Positions 8,899-17,664 of a DNA stretch of 64,000 nt are shown here, piece after piece. The stretch spans positions 3,224,001 to 3,288,000 of the forward strand of contig CP046174.1 of assembly GCA_017161075.1 (NCBI GenBank). The letters are read 5' to 3'. Below the pieces are notes generated by a model. That model was given only the letters and a program-made list of their open reading frames with translations. It searched no databases and was not told where the DNA came from. Numbering within the stretch: the first letter of the stretch is position 1; each line of letters begins with the position of its first letter. This stretch comes from Erysipelotrichaceae bacterium 66202529. GTDB taxonomy: Bacteria; Bacillota_I; Bacilli_A; Erysipelotrichales; Erysipelotrichaceae. Both the position numbers and the translations under genes were made by a program.

Positions 8899-9630
8899 AT
8901 GGCATTTATTGACACGTATTTTAAAGAGGTTGAACAGCGATTTGCGCTCATGAAGGAAGAAACTGAAGCAATCGAGCAGGCAGCGGAGCTTCTGCTTGAA
9001 GCAGAGAAGGATAAGCACACCATTTATACGTTTGGCAGCGGACATTCTCATATGATCGGACAGGATATTTATGCCCGTGCCGGCGGCTATGCAAAGGTGT
9101 ATCCTATCAATGAAATCGAAATGACACTTGCAACCCATCCTACCAAAAGTACCACACTGGAGCGGACTGCTTCCTATGCCGATGTACTGGATGCAATTTA
9201 TACGGTGGAAAAAGGGGATGTATTGATTGTCACAAGTAATTCCGGTCGAAATCCACTGGTAATTGAATACACGATGAGAGCCAGAAAGAAGGGCGCAAAG
9301 ATTATCGCCATTACATCGTTATCGCATAGTAAAACGATCGCATCACGGCATGAAAGCGGCTTGCGGCTGTTTGAGCTGGCGGATGTCGTACTGGATAACC
9401 ATGCTCCCTATGGAGATGCTACCACACCAATCGATGATACCTGCAGCATGGGGCCGGTAAGTACCTTGACCGGATGCTTTCTCGCTCAGTGTGTGATGGG
9501 AAGATTTGTGGAGCTGTTAAAGGAGCACGGTATGGATGCCCCTGTCTTCGCCTCCAGCAATATGGATGGAGCGGACGAAAGAAATCGTGAATTATTTCAA
9601 CGATATGTAATCAAATCCATAGCGAAATAG
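8899..9630 (+). CDS. SIS-domain protein (UPF0309-like sugar isomerase family)
   Basis: A 243-residue single SIS (sugar isomerase) domain protein of the type annotated as UPF0309/sugar isomerase domain-containing. Phosphosugar-binding motifs are visible: TFGSGHSHMIGQDIYARAGG near residues 47-66 and TSNSGRNPLVIEY near 115. Family members are thought to bind phosphorylated sugars or amino sugars, but the substrate cannot be read from sequence. The ATG at 8899 is preceded by GTGAGG at seven bases. An in-frame TTG six bases earlier is too close to the site. Confidence 0.85.
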   Translation: MAFIDTYFKEVEQRFALMKEETEAIEQAAELLLEAEKDKHTIYTFGSGHSHMIGQDIYARAGGYAKVYPINEIEMTLATHPTKSTTLERTASYADVLDAIYTVEKGDVLIVTSNSGRNPLVIEYTMRARKKGAKIIAITSLSHSKTIASRHESGLRLFELADVVLDNHAPYGDATTPIDDTCSMGPVSTLTGCFLAQCVMGRFVELLKEHGMDAPVFASSNMDGADERNRELFQRYVIKSIAK

Positions 9631-10027
9631 GGTTAGAAAAGAAAAAAACGGTAGAATATGCTTTAGTTCTTATTCAAAGGTGGAATTTTTTGTATCTGCA
9701 GACCTTCAACTGCAGCTCCCAAGCATAAGGTGATCCTGTGTTACCTGCATGTTAATTTGCTTTCCCATTTGTGTGTAAGAGCCTGTTTCTATATCCTGCC
9801 GTTTTTTTATACCTTATTGAATAAGCTGTCAGCTTTATGTACCTTTTCAAACAGATCTTTTACCTGTGTACAGGATACATTTCAGCCGTTAGGATACACC
9901 ATAAAAAAACAGAGTGATCACAGCTGAAATGCATGGGGGTTCACTTCAATCGTATTCCTCTGTTTTTATTCTTTGGCTCAATTTTTTTAGCACTTCATAC
10001 CTTCTTCAAGCCGCATATCATATCTGT
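9631..10027 (+). other. Gene-free stretch ending in a plus-strand terminator
   Basis: About 400 bases between the SIS gene and the end of rarA with no credible gene. It could be the 3' untranslated region of the SIS gene, or contain an unannotated RNA, since a plus-strand terminator follows at 10028. Confidence 0.35.
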
Positions 10028-10061
10028 ATCATCGCGTATTGCTGTTGCGATGATTTTTTTT
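10028..10061 (+). terminator. Plus-strand intrinsic terminator inside the 3' end of rarA
   Basis: Perfect 8-bp stem ATCATCGC/GCGATGAT (10028-10035, 10047-10054) followed on the plus strand by eight T (10054-10061). The same bases encode the last residues and stop of rarA on the other strand. It would end transcripts arriving from the SIS gene. Confidence 0.8.
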
Positions 10062-11363
10062 CCAATCCTTGATTTCCTGCAATCGTTTGCTCACTCGGCT
10101 TTCACTTCCCTGCATGGTTGGATGATAATATTCTTTATTCGCAAGAGCATCCGGAAGACATTGCATGACCGTGAGCTTTTCATCATAATCATGGGCATAC
10201 TGATATCCTTCCCCGTAATGCAGCTCCTTCATCAGGGAGGTTGGCGCATTGCGGATTTGTAAGGGCACCGGTTCACTCAGCATATGCATCGCATCCTCCC
10301 TCGCTGCCCCATATGCCATATATAATGCGTTCGACTTGGGAGAAAGGGAAAGATAGGTGACGGCATGTGTCAAATGTACATTGCACTCCGGCATTCCCAG
10401 AAAATGACATGCCTGATATGCCGCTACACAGATTTCCAAAGCGCGGCTGTCTGCCATTCCAATATCCTCACTTGCAAAACGAACCAGACGCCTTGCGACA
10501 TACAATGGATCCTCTCCGGCCTCCAGCATTCTGGCAAGCCAGTAGATTGCCGCATCCACATCGGAGTTACGCATGGATTTATGCAGAGCACTGATCAAAT
10601 TATAATGCTCCTCCCCCTGGCGGTCATATAACAGAGACTTCTGTGAGGTACACTGTTCCAGCACCTCTTTGGTAATGCGGATACCGGCATCCTCGCTTTC
10701 TCCGTTTAACACAACCATTTCCAGGGTATTCAACGCTGTTCTTGCATCTCCGTTGGCAAACATGGCAAGCATACGGAGCTGGTCTTCCTCAATTAGGATA
10801 TTCTGTGTGCCAAAGCCGCGCTCATCCTTTAATGCGTGATGCAGCAGCTCGATTAAATCACTTACCTCCAATGCCTTCAGCACGAATACCTTGCAGCGGG
10901 AAAGCAAAGCGGCATTGACCTCAAAGGATGGATTTTCCGTCGTAGCTCCAATCAGGATAATACTTCCCTTTTCCACATAGGGGAGAAACGCATCCTGCTG
11001 TGCTTTATTGAAACGATGAATTTCATCTACAAATACGATGGTTTTACGACCATACAAACGGGCATCCTCCGCTTCCTTCATCACGGCTTTAATTTCTCGA
11101 ATCCCGCTTGTGACAGCACTGAAATTGATGAAATGTGCCTGCGTCTGCTTAGCGATGATTCTTGCCAGCGTCGTTTTTCCAACACCCGGAGGTCCCCAGA
11201 AAATCATGGAGGAAACCATATCCTTTGCAATCAGATTATAAAGAATTTTTCCTTTGCCCAGCAGATGCTTCTGTCCCACATAGTCATCCAGGGAGGAAGG
11301 CCGAAGCCTTGCCGCAAGAGGATCTCTTTGCAATTCATTTTGAAACAGCGATTCCTGCTCCAT
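10029..11363 (-). CDS. rarA: Replication-associated recombination protein A (AAA+ ATPase)
   Basis: RarA/MgsA belongs to the clamp-loader clade of AAA+ proteins and acts at stalled replication forks. It has 444 residues. Walker A is GPPGVGKTTLA near residue 56; Walker B is FVDEIHRFNKAQQDAFLP near 110; sensor 1 GATTENPSFEVN and the C-terminal tetramerisation region follow. The gene is 18 bases downstream of punA, so the two are probably co-transcribed. Its last codons overlap a terminator for the opposite strand. Confidence 0.93.
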   Translation of the reverse strand: MEQESLFQNELQRDPLAARLRPSSLDDYVGQKHLLGKGKILYNLIAKDMVSSMIFWGPPGVGKTTLARIIAKQTQAHFINFSAVTSGIREIKAVMKEAEDARLYGRKTIVFVDEIHRFNKAQQDAFLPYVEKGSIILIGATTENPSFEVNAALLSRCKVFVLKALEVSDLIELLHHALKDERGFGTQNILIEEDQLRMLAMFANGDARTALNTLEMVVLNGESEDAGIRITKEVLEQCTSQKSLLYDRQGEEHYNLISALHKSMRNSDVDAAIYWLARMLEAGEDPLYVARRLVRFASEDIGMADSRALEICVAAYQACHFLGMPECNVHLTHAVTYLSLSPKSNALYMAYGAAREDAMHMLSEPVPLQIRNAPTSLMKELHYGEGYQYAHDYDEKLTVMQCLPDALANKEYYHPTMQGSESRVSKRLQEIKDWKKNHRNSNTR

Positions 11364-11381
11364 TCAGCATCACGCTCCCTT

Positions 11382-12197
11382 TCACCACTCCTTCAGCAGT
11401 GTTTCCATCCATGAACACAGCTGTACACTGCTCTTATTTGCCATTTTGACCACTTCCTCATGCGTGTGCTTTTCCTTAGCGATACCAGTCGCCATATTGG
11501 TGATGCACGCAATTCCCAGCACCCGCATTCCCAGATAATTTGCCGCAATAGTTTCCGGCACGGTGGACATACCGATTGCATCGCTGCCTGCTCTGGCAAA
11601 CATGCGGATTTCTGCCGCTGTTTCATAATACGGCCCCTGAAACAGTGTATAAACTCCATGCTGATAGGGAATTCCAAGACTTTCCGCCACCAGCTTCGCC
11701 TTGTTACGCAGCTCTGTGGAATACGGCTCTGACATATCCGGAAAGCGCGGCCCAAAACGTTCATCATTTGCACCAATCAGAGGATTCACATCCAAAGAAT
11801 TGATAAAATCATCAATGATCATTAAATCTCCTGGCTTAAATGCCGTATTGATTCCTCCACAGGCGTTGGTGACAATCAAATCCTGAACACCGAGCAGCTT
11901 CATCACATAAATCGGATAGGTGACCTCCTTCATAGAAAAGCCTTCATAATAATGAAATCTTCCCTGCATAACAACCAGAGACTGCTCACCAATGTTGCCA
12001 AACACCAGGTTCCCTGCATGGCCTTCTACCCTGGATTGCGGAAAATGCGGGATATCCCGATAGGACAGTATCTCCTTGTTCTCCATAATATCAACCAGAG
12101 AGCCTAGTCCGCTCCCTAAAATGATACCAATCACCGGCTTTGTTTTTACATGCTCACAGATAAACTGTGCAGATTCTTTTACGTTATCATAAAACAT
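11382..12197 (-). CDS. punA: Purine-nucleoside phosphorylase
   Basis: Phosphorolysis of guanosine, inosine and their deoxy forms to base plus (deoxy)ribose-1-phosphate; purine salvage. It has 271 residues, the trimeric PNP type. Family motifs: GIILGSGLGSL at 24-34, QGRFHYYEG, TNACGGIN and a phosphate/ribose loop GPYYETAAEIRMF. The GGAGGA site and a promoter lie immediately upstream. rarA follows after 18 bases. Confidence 0.93.
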   Translation of the reverse strand: MFYDNVKESAQFICEHVKTKPVIGIILGSGLGSLVDIMENKEILSYRDIPHFPQSRVEGHAGNLVFGNIGEQSLVVMQGRFHYYEGFSMKEVTYPIYVMKLLGVQDLIVTNACGGINTAFKPGDLMIIDDFINSLDVNPLIGANDERFGPRFPDMSEPYSTELRNKAKLVAESLGIPYQHGVYTLFQGPYYETAAEIRMFARAGSDAIGMSTVPETIAANYLGMRVLGIACITNMATGIAKEKHTHEEVVKMANKSSVQLCSWMETLLKEW

Positions 12198-12222
12198 AGT
12201 ATCGTCCTCCTGCTGTATCCTT

Positions 12223-12250
12223 ATTATACCACAGCCTTTCCTGTGGCAAA
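12223..12250 (-). promoter_or_regulatory. punA promoter with a palindrome in the spacer
   Basis: Minus strand: TATAAT at 12223-12228 and TTTGCC at 12245-12250, 16 bases apart. The spacer contains a perfect inverted repeat CCACAG-6-CTGTGG (12229-12246), a good place for a repressor operator. Regulator unknown. Confidence 0.65.
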
Positions 12251-12684
12251 GAAAAAACGATATCTTTTCAGGGTTCTTGCACGCTCCATAATATACGCTC
12301 CATAATATATGGAAAGAAGCTGCATTCCAATGACAGCTTATAACCTTTTGATATGCTCCCGTTTAAATGCTGTTGTACCGAGCTATTCTCTGCACTGATT
12401 TTCTTATATGCACTGCGATTACATCCTATGCATGCTGATCGATCTCATACGATACAGAGAGGGGCATAAAAGGATGTAGTAATACCTGCTTTGTGAATTT
12501 TTCTGTACGCTTACTCGTCGGATACTGTAATGGAAAAGGGAAGGCTTCCTGCAATAGTCAGAGTGCTCATACAGGATGCTAATCCAACCATACCCTACAA
12601 AGGTTGATTATTCTTCTTTCACTTATCAAATATACGCAAAATCATTTAGAAACTGGCAAATTGCAATCAAAATATTACATCACT
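12251..12684. other. Gene-free intergenic stretch
   Basis: No credible gene or recognised element between the punA promoter and the terminator of the acetyltransferase gene. Confidence 0.4.
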
Positions 12685-12722
12685 AAAAAACAGGCTGCAA
12701 TAATCCCCTGCCTGTTCTTTTT
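12685..12722 (-). terminator. Intrinsic terminator after the acetyltransferase gene
   Basis: Stem AACAGGC/GCCTGTT (12689-12695, 12710-12716) with T tracts on both sides, so it can act on both strands. It lies about 95 bases beyond the acetyltransferase stop. Confidence 0.75.
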
Positions 12723-12816
12723 ATAAACTATGATATCGGAAAATTCATTGCTGTTATTCACCAATTTATTACACTGCATGAAGGATGCAATTATGATAAT
12801 GAGCAGCGAACATCCC

Positions 12817-13419
12817 TTACTGTGCTTCCTCCTCAAGCACACGGTATTTTTTTCGGTCAGCCTCTGTAATTTTGCGAATCACCCTGCAGGGAACACCTGC
12901 CGCAAGAACATGCGGAGGAATATCCCGGTTCACTACACTGCCCGCCCCGATTACCGAACCTTCGCCAATCGTAACACCTGCCAGCACCTGCACTCCTGCA
13001 CCAATCCACACATTACTTTCCACATGAATGGGAAAGGCATACTCCAATCCCTGCTTGCGCTGTTCCACATCCAATGGATGTCCTGCCGTATAAAAGCCGC
13101 AGTTTGGTGCTATATAGACATAATCACCAAAGGTCACCTCAGCCCCATCCAGGATGATACCGTTATGGTTCATAAAAAATTCATTTCCAATGGTGATATT
13201 ATAGCCGTAATCACACCAGAACGGCGGTTCTATGGATACATGATGTCCCATCTGTTTAAACAGTTTGCGATAAATCTGATTGCGTTTTTCCGTTTCACTT
13301 GGGCGCAGCTGATTGCATGCATGACATTGATCCTTACACCAGGCGCGCTCGTCCAGCAATGCTGAGTTGTAGTTTGCGTTATACAGGAAACCTTCCTCCG
13401 CCTTTTTCTTTTCCGACAT
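12817..13419 (-). CDS. Sugar O-acetyltransferase (maltose/galactoside type)
   Basis: A 200-residue left-handed beta-helix acetyltransferase that moves acetyl from acetyl-CoA to a sugar hydroxyl. An N-terminal Mac domain (SEKKKAEEGFLYNANY) is followed by hexapeptide repeats from about residue 70 to 190 (ITIGNEFFMNHN, VTIGEGSVIGAGSVV). The loop HPLDVEQRKQGLEYAFPI with the catalytic His is typical of maltose/nodulation-type enzymes. Start 13419 has AGAGGG six bases upstream; a Met six codons earlier is possible. Confidence 0.88.
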   Translation of the reverse strand: MSEKKKAEEGFLYNANYNSALLDERAWCKDQCHACNQLRPSETEKRNQIYRKLFKQMGHHVSIEPPFWCDYGYNITIGNEFFMNHNGIILDGAEVTFGDYVYIAPNCGFYTAGHPLDVEQRKQGLEYAFPIHVESNVWIGAGVQVLAGVTIGEGSVIGAGSVVNRDIPPHVLAAGVPCRVIRKITEADRKKYRVLEEEAQ

Positions 13420-13813
13420 ATAATCCCTCTTTTCCATCAGTTCCACTATGTACAGTATACCATACGACAGAGCGGATGTCCGCAGGCTGTGTGTATAAAA
13501 TAAGCAGATGCACAAGCTATATCAATAAAACCAAGCTGATGTGTGTCAATTCTTACGGAAACAAAAAAATCATAGCATCCCCTATCGAAAAGAGCGCTTA
13601 GACTTTCTTTGAGCATCCATAACATGCAATAGCTAATTGAGCTATCTTTACTAAAGGATACGATGCGCAGCTTTCCACAATACATTGCTCCATTACCTGA
13701 CAATACATCTTCCTTCAGCATGATGCTTCCTACACTGTACTGCTGTTTTTCACATGCTTCAAAAGCAGGAGTATAAAAAAGGAAAATTCTGTGAGCATAT
13801 GCTTCGACATATT
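13420..13813. other. Intergenic stretch, no gene recognised
   Basis: A minus-strand open frame of about 90 codons (13446-13721) has no ribosome-binding site or recognisable sequence and is not supported as a gene. Confidence 0.35.
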
Positions 13814-13827
13814 GTAAGCGCTATGAT
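13814..13827 (+). promoter_or_regulatory. Possible CcpA-type cre site
   Basis: TGTAAGCGCTATGA matches the cre consensus TGWNANCGNTNWCA at all but one fixed position. It lies about 107 bases upstream of the acyl-CoA dehydrogenase fusion gene. Candidate only. Confidence 0.4.
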
Positions 13828-13933
13828 ATCATCAAGGTGTAAAGTGATTTCTATTCTTAAAATGATTCTCATATTAAGAAAAATCATGAAAACAGAAGGA
13901 ATATCATAGAGATAAGTGAGGAGGACGTAAACT

Positions 13934-15838
13934 ATGCTATTTACAACGACACAGCAGCAGGAGGAAATCCGCAAGACGGTACGGGAATTTGCGGAAACCG
14001 AAATCAAACCGATTGCCTTTATGCTCGACAAGGAAAATGAATTTCCAAGTGAAGCAATCGCGAAGTTTGGAAAAATGGGTCTGATGGGGATCCCTTATCC
14101 AAAGGAATATGGAGGCGCCGGATTGGATGTTCTCAGCTATGCCATTGCCGTAGAAGAATTATCCCGCGTGGATGGTGGAACAGGCGTTATCCTGTCCGCT
14201 CATGTTTCTTTGGGAAGCTATCCGATTTTTGCATTCGGAAATGAGGAACAAAAGCAGAAATATCTGGTACCATTGGCAAAGGGTGAAAAAATCGGTGCCT
14301 TTGGTCTGACAGAACCAAATGCCGGAAGTGATGCGGCAGGTACGGAAACAACAGCCGTTCTGGAGGGTGATCATTATATTCTGAATGGTGGAAAGATCTT
14401 TATCACCAATGCGGATAAGGCAGATACCTATGTTGTCTTCGCATCCACAAACCCGGATATGGGAACCAGAGGAATATCCGCATTCATCGTGGAAAAGGGA
14501 TGGGATGGATTTACGTTCGGCGATCATTACGATAAGATGGGAATCCGTTCATCCTCAACTGCAGAGCTGATTTTCAATGATGTAAAGGTACCGAAGGAAA
14601 ACCTGCTTGGTAAGGAAGGTCAGGGCTTTAAGATTGCGATGTCCACACTGGATGGCGGCCGGATCGGGATTGCGGCACAGGCACTTGGTATTGCACAGGG
14701 TGCTTATGAGCATGCATTGGAATATGCAAAGGAGCGTGTACAGTTTGGAAAACCGATTGCACAGCAGCAGGTTATCAGCTTTAAACTGGCAGACATGGCT
14801 ACGAAGCTTCGCTGTGCTAGAATGCTGATTTATTCCTCTGCTGAACTGAAAGAAAACCATGAGCCATATGGAATGGAATCCGCAATGGCAAAGCAATATG
14901 CAAGTGATGTTGCACTGGAAATCTGCAACGATGCCTTACAAATTTTCGGTGGAAGCGGTTATTTGAAGGGCATGGAAGTGGAGCGCGCCTACCGTGATGC
15001 TAAAATCACTACAATTTATGAAGGAACCAATGAAATCCAAAGAGTCGTTATCGCCTCTCATATCATAGGAAAAGCGCCAAAGGACGGCGGTGTACGCAAG
15101 AAAAAGGGCGCAATTACCGGTGAACGTAAGAAACAGATTTTCAAGGAAGGTGAAGCACAGGAGCGTGTCAATGCGTTAGTGGAAGCCTTACAGAAGGATG
15201 GGTATGATTTCACTGTCGGTATACCGATGGATACACCAATCGTCAACGCAGAGCGTGTCGTATCTGCCGGTAAGGGAATCGGTGATAAGAAGAATATGAA
15301 GCTGATTGAGGATTTGGCGAGAAGTGCAGGTGCAGCAATCGGAAGCTCCCGTCCAGTTGCAGAGACCCTGAAATATGTACCAATCGATCGTTATGTTGGC
15401 ATGTCCGGTCAGAAGTTCACAGGCAACCTGTATATCGCCTGCGGTATCTCCGGTGCGGGACAGCATTTGAAAGGAATTAAGGATGCTACAACCATCGTGG
15501 CAATCAATACCAACGCCAATGCGCCAATCTTTAAAAATGCTGATTATGGAATTGTCGGTGATGTTATGGAAATACTGCCGCTGTTAAGCAAGGCTCTGGA
15601 TACCGGAGAAAAGAAACCGGCTCCGCCAATGAAAAAAATGAAACGTCCGTTTATCAAAAAGGAAGCTCCTTCCTATATGCGTCATGTCTGCAATGGCTGC
15701 GGCTATGAATATGATCAGATGCTGGGAGATCCGGAAAATGATATCGCTCCGGGTACGCCGTTTGAAAAGCTGCCGGAGGAATGGATCTGTCCGGAATGCG
15801 GAGAAGCAAAGGATCAGTTCATTGAGACATTGGATTAA
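13934..15838 (+). CDS. Fused acyl-CoA dehydrogenase / ETF-alpha FAD domain / rubredoxin
   Basis: A 634-residue three-domain protein. Residues 1-385 are an acyl-CoA dehydrogenase with FAD contacts [13 protein letters not shown] and the catalytic base E363 in IYEGTNEIQ. Residues 410-555 are the C-terminal FAD domain of ETF alpha: [40 protein letters not shown]. Residues 580-634 are rubredoxin, iron ligands C586, C589, C619 and C622. The ETF-beta half is absent. Expected route: acyl-CoA to bound FAD, then ETF-type FAD, then rubredoxin iron. The partner is probably the flavodiiron protein 22 bases downstream. GAGGAGG precedes the ATG. Domain assignments are sure; the route is inference. Confidence 0.93.
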   Translation: MLFTTTQQQEEIRKTVREFAETEIKPIAFMLDKENEFPSEAIAKFGKMGLMGIPYPKEYGGAGLDVLSYAIAVEELSRVDGGTGVILSAHVSLGSYPIFAFGNEEQKQKYLVPLAKGEKIGAFGLTEPNAGSDAAGTETTAVLEGDHYILNGGKIFITNADKADTYVVFASTNPDMGTRGISAFIVEKGWDGFTFGDHYDKMGIRSSSTAELIFNDVKVPKENLLGKEGQGFKIAMSTLDGGRIGIAAQALGIAQGAYEHALEYAKERVQFGKPIAQQQVISFKLADMATKLRCARMLIYSSAELKENHEPYGMESAMAKQYASDVALEICNDALQIFGGSGYLKGMEVERAYRDAKITTIYEGTNEIQRVVIASHIIGKAPKDGGVRKKKGAITGERKKQIFKEGEAQERVNALVEALQKDGYDFTVGIPMDTPIVNAERVVSAGKGIGDKKNMKLIEDLARSAGAAIGSSRPVAETLKYVPIDRYVGMSGQKFTGNLYIACGISGAGQHLKGIKDATTIVAINTNANAPIFKNADYGIVGDVMEILPLLSKALDTGEKKPAPPMKKMKRPFIKKEAPSYMRHVCNGCGYEYDQMLGDPENDIAPGTPFEKLPEEWICPECGEAKDQFIETLD

Positions 15839-15860
15839 ATAAAGAGAAGGAGGATGTAGT

Positions 15861-17066
15861 ATGTACTGTGTAAGAAAAGTAGTTGACGATCTGTATTGGG
15901 TGGGAGGAAATGATCACCGTCTTGCCCTATTTGAAAATATTCACCCGATTCCCCGCGGCGTATCCTATAATTCCTATTTACTGCTGGATAAGAAAACGGT
16001 ATTGTTTGATACAGTGGACTGGGATGCCTGCCGCCAGTTTCTGGAAAATGTAGCACATCTTTTGGATGGACGTGATTTGGATTATCTGGTAATCAATCAT
16101 ATGGAGCCAGATCATGGTGCAAGCATTGAGGAAATTCTGCTTCGCTATCCAAAGGTAAAAATCATATCTACCGAAAAGAGCTTTCTGCTGATGCATCAGT
16201 TTGGCTTCCACGTTGACGGACGTACAGAGGAGGTCAAGGAGGGTGATACCAAATGCTTTGGTAAGCATACCATCACATTCGTTGAGGCTCCAATGGTTCA
16301 CTGGCCAGAGGCTATGGTCAGCTATGATGTGACGAATGGTGTTCTGTTCTCTGCCGATGCCTTTGGTAGCTTTGGAGCACTGGATGGCAAGCTGTTTAAC
16401 GATGAAGTTAACTTTGACCGCGACTGGCTGGATGATGCACGCCGCTATTATACGAATATCGTCGGTAAATACGGACCGCATGTACAGGCGCTGCTGAAAA
16501 AAGCCGGTACGATCGATATCAAGGTGATCTGTCCGCTGCATGGACCAGTTTGGAGAAATGATTTCGGCTATCTGCTCGACAAATATGACAAGTGGAGCCG
16601 TTATGAGCCGGAAGAAACGGGTGTGCTGATTGCCTATGCTTCCATGTATGGAAATACGGAATCCGCTGCACAGGTACTGGCGGCAAAGCTGGTGGATAAA
16701 GGTGTAAAGAATGTCGTTGTTCACGATGTTTCCAATACCCACGTATCCTATCTGATCAGTGATGCATTCAAATACAGTCACATCGTACTGGCTTCGGTAA
16801 CCTACAATCTGGGAATCTATCCGGTTATGCATGACTTCCTCATGCATATGAAGGCCCTCAATATGCAAAAGCGTACGGTTGGTATTATAGAAAACGGTTC
16901 CTGGGCACCGAAATCCGGTTCCCTGATGAAGGACTTCCTGGATAATCAGATGAAGCAGATGAGTATTCTGAATTCTGAGGTATCCATGATTAGCTCTTTA
17001 GGTGATAATAATAAGTCGGAAATGGATAATCTGGTAGACAGCATCATTGATTCCATGGAAGGCTGA
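15861..17066 (+). CDS. Flavodiiron protein (A-type flavoprotein, O2/NO reductase)
   Basis: A 401-residue class A flavodiiron protein. The N-terminal metallo-beta-lactamase-like domain (1-250) has the di-iron ligands H80-x-E82-x-D84-H85 (HMEPDH), H147 (VHWPEA), D166 (SADAFG) and the His of PLHGPVW. The C-terminal flavodoxin domain begins near 252 with an FMN-phosphate loop ASMYGNTES. Family members take electrons from rubredoxin and reduce O2 to water or NO to N2O in the cytosol of anaerobes. The rubredoxin-bearing gene lies just upstream and an AAGGAGG site precedes the ATG, so the two form one unit. A strong terminator follows. Confidence 0.93.
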   Translation: MYCVRKVVDDLYWVGGNDHRLALFENIHPIPRGVSYNSYLLLDKKTVLFDTVDWDACRQFLENVAHLLDGRDLDYLVINHMEPDHGASIEEILLRYPKVKIISTEKSFLLMHQFGFHVDGRTEEVKEGDTKCFGKHTITFVEAPMVHWPEAMVSYDVTNGVLFSADAFGSFGALDGKLFNDEVNFDRDWLDDARRYYTNIVGKYGPHVQALLKKAGTIDIKVICPLHGPVWRNDFGYLLDKYDKWSRYEPEETGVLIAYASMYGNTESAAQVLAAKLVDKGVKNVVVHDVSNTHVSYLISDAFKYSHIVLASVTYNLGIYPVMHDFLMHMKALNMQKRTVGIIENGSWAPKSGSLMKDFLDNQMKQMSILNSEVSMISSLGDNNKSEMDNLVDSIIDSMEG

Positions 17067-17074
17067 TCAAACGT

Positions 17075-17112
17075 AAAAAGGATTCTTCACAAACGGAGAA
17101 TTCTTTTCTTTT
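17075..17112 (+). terminator. Terminator of the fusion-flavodiiron operon
   Basis: Twelve-bp stem (17077-17088 with 17095-17106, including G-U pairs) with a T-rich tail, starting 10 bases after the flavodiiron stop. Confidence 0.85.
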
Positions 17113-17636
17113 AGAGTACCTTATTCTTGGCCTATGCTAATTTAGTGTACCGTGTAAGCTGTGAATCTTTGGACATCCTTTCTTTCTTATCGGAAATCTG
17201 GAAAGTAAGCTATGATATTCTTTTTTCAGAATGATTCTATTCAGAAATAGCAAGCATGGTATTGCGTATATGAACACCCATCATTCGTATACGTATAAGA
17301 AATTCAGCATTACCTGCACAGGACGCTTTCCCGCTTTGATCACCTACAATAAAAGCTGCGATATTTTATAATGCCTTAGTGGCTGTTAGCTGTTATATAC
17401 CAGAAAGAAATCCCATTTTCCTGTAAGTAACATCGCTTATCCTACAACAGCATGCAGATAGGAAGAATGCTTTTTCTTCAAGTATAAGGATACCCTATCC
17501 ATACGTAATCAGGCATATCATACTGCCTTATAACACTGGCTTAAGCGTCCATCGGTATAAGCATATTCCCAATTTGTAAACCGACATGTCTCTATATAGG
17601 AAGCAAAACGTTTATAAATATGCTTACAGCATGAAG
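17113..17636. other. Gene-free intergenic stretch
   Basis: No gene, repeat or RNA element recognised between two convergent terminators. Confidence 0.4.
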
Positions 17637-17660
17637 AAAGCGGCAGCCAGCCGCTTTTTC
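17637..17660 (-). terminator. Terminator of the GH112 phosphorylase gene
   Basis: Stem AAGCGGC/GCCGCTT around a five-base loop, just past the phosphorylase stop; T runs flank it on both strands, so it may act bidirectionally. Confidence 0.75.
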
Positions 17661-17664
17661 TGTA

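Noticed and set aside
12730-13365. 211-codon plus-strand frame
   Set aside because: Antisense shadow of the acetyltransferase gene, which has clear domain motifs.
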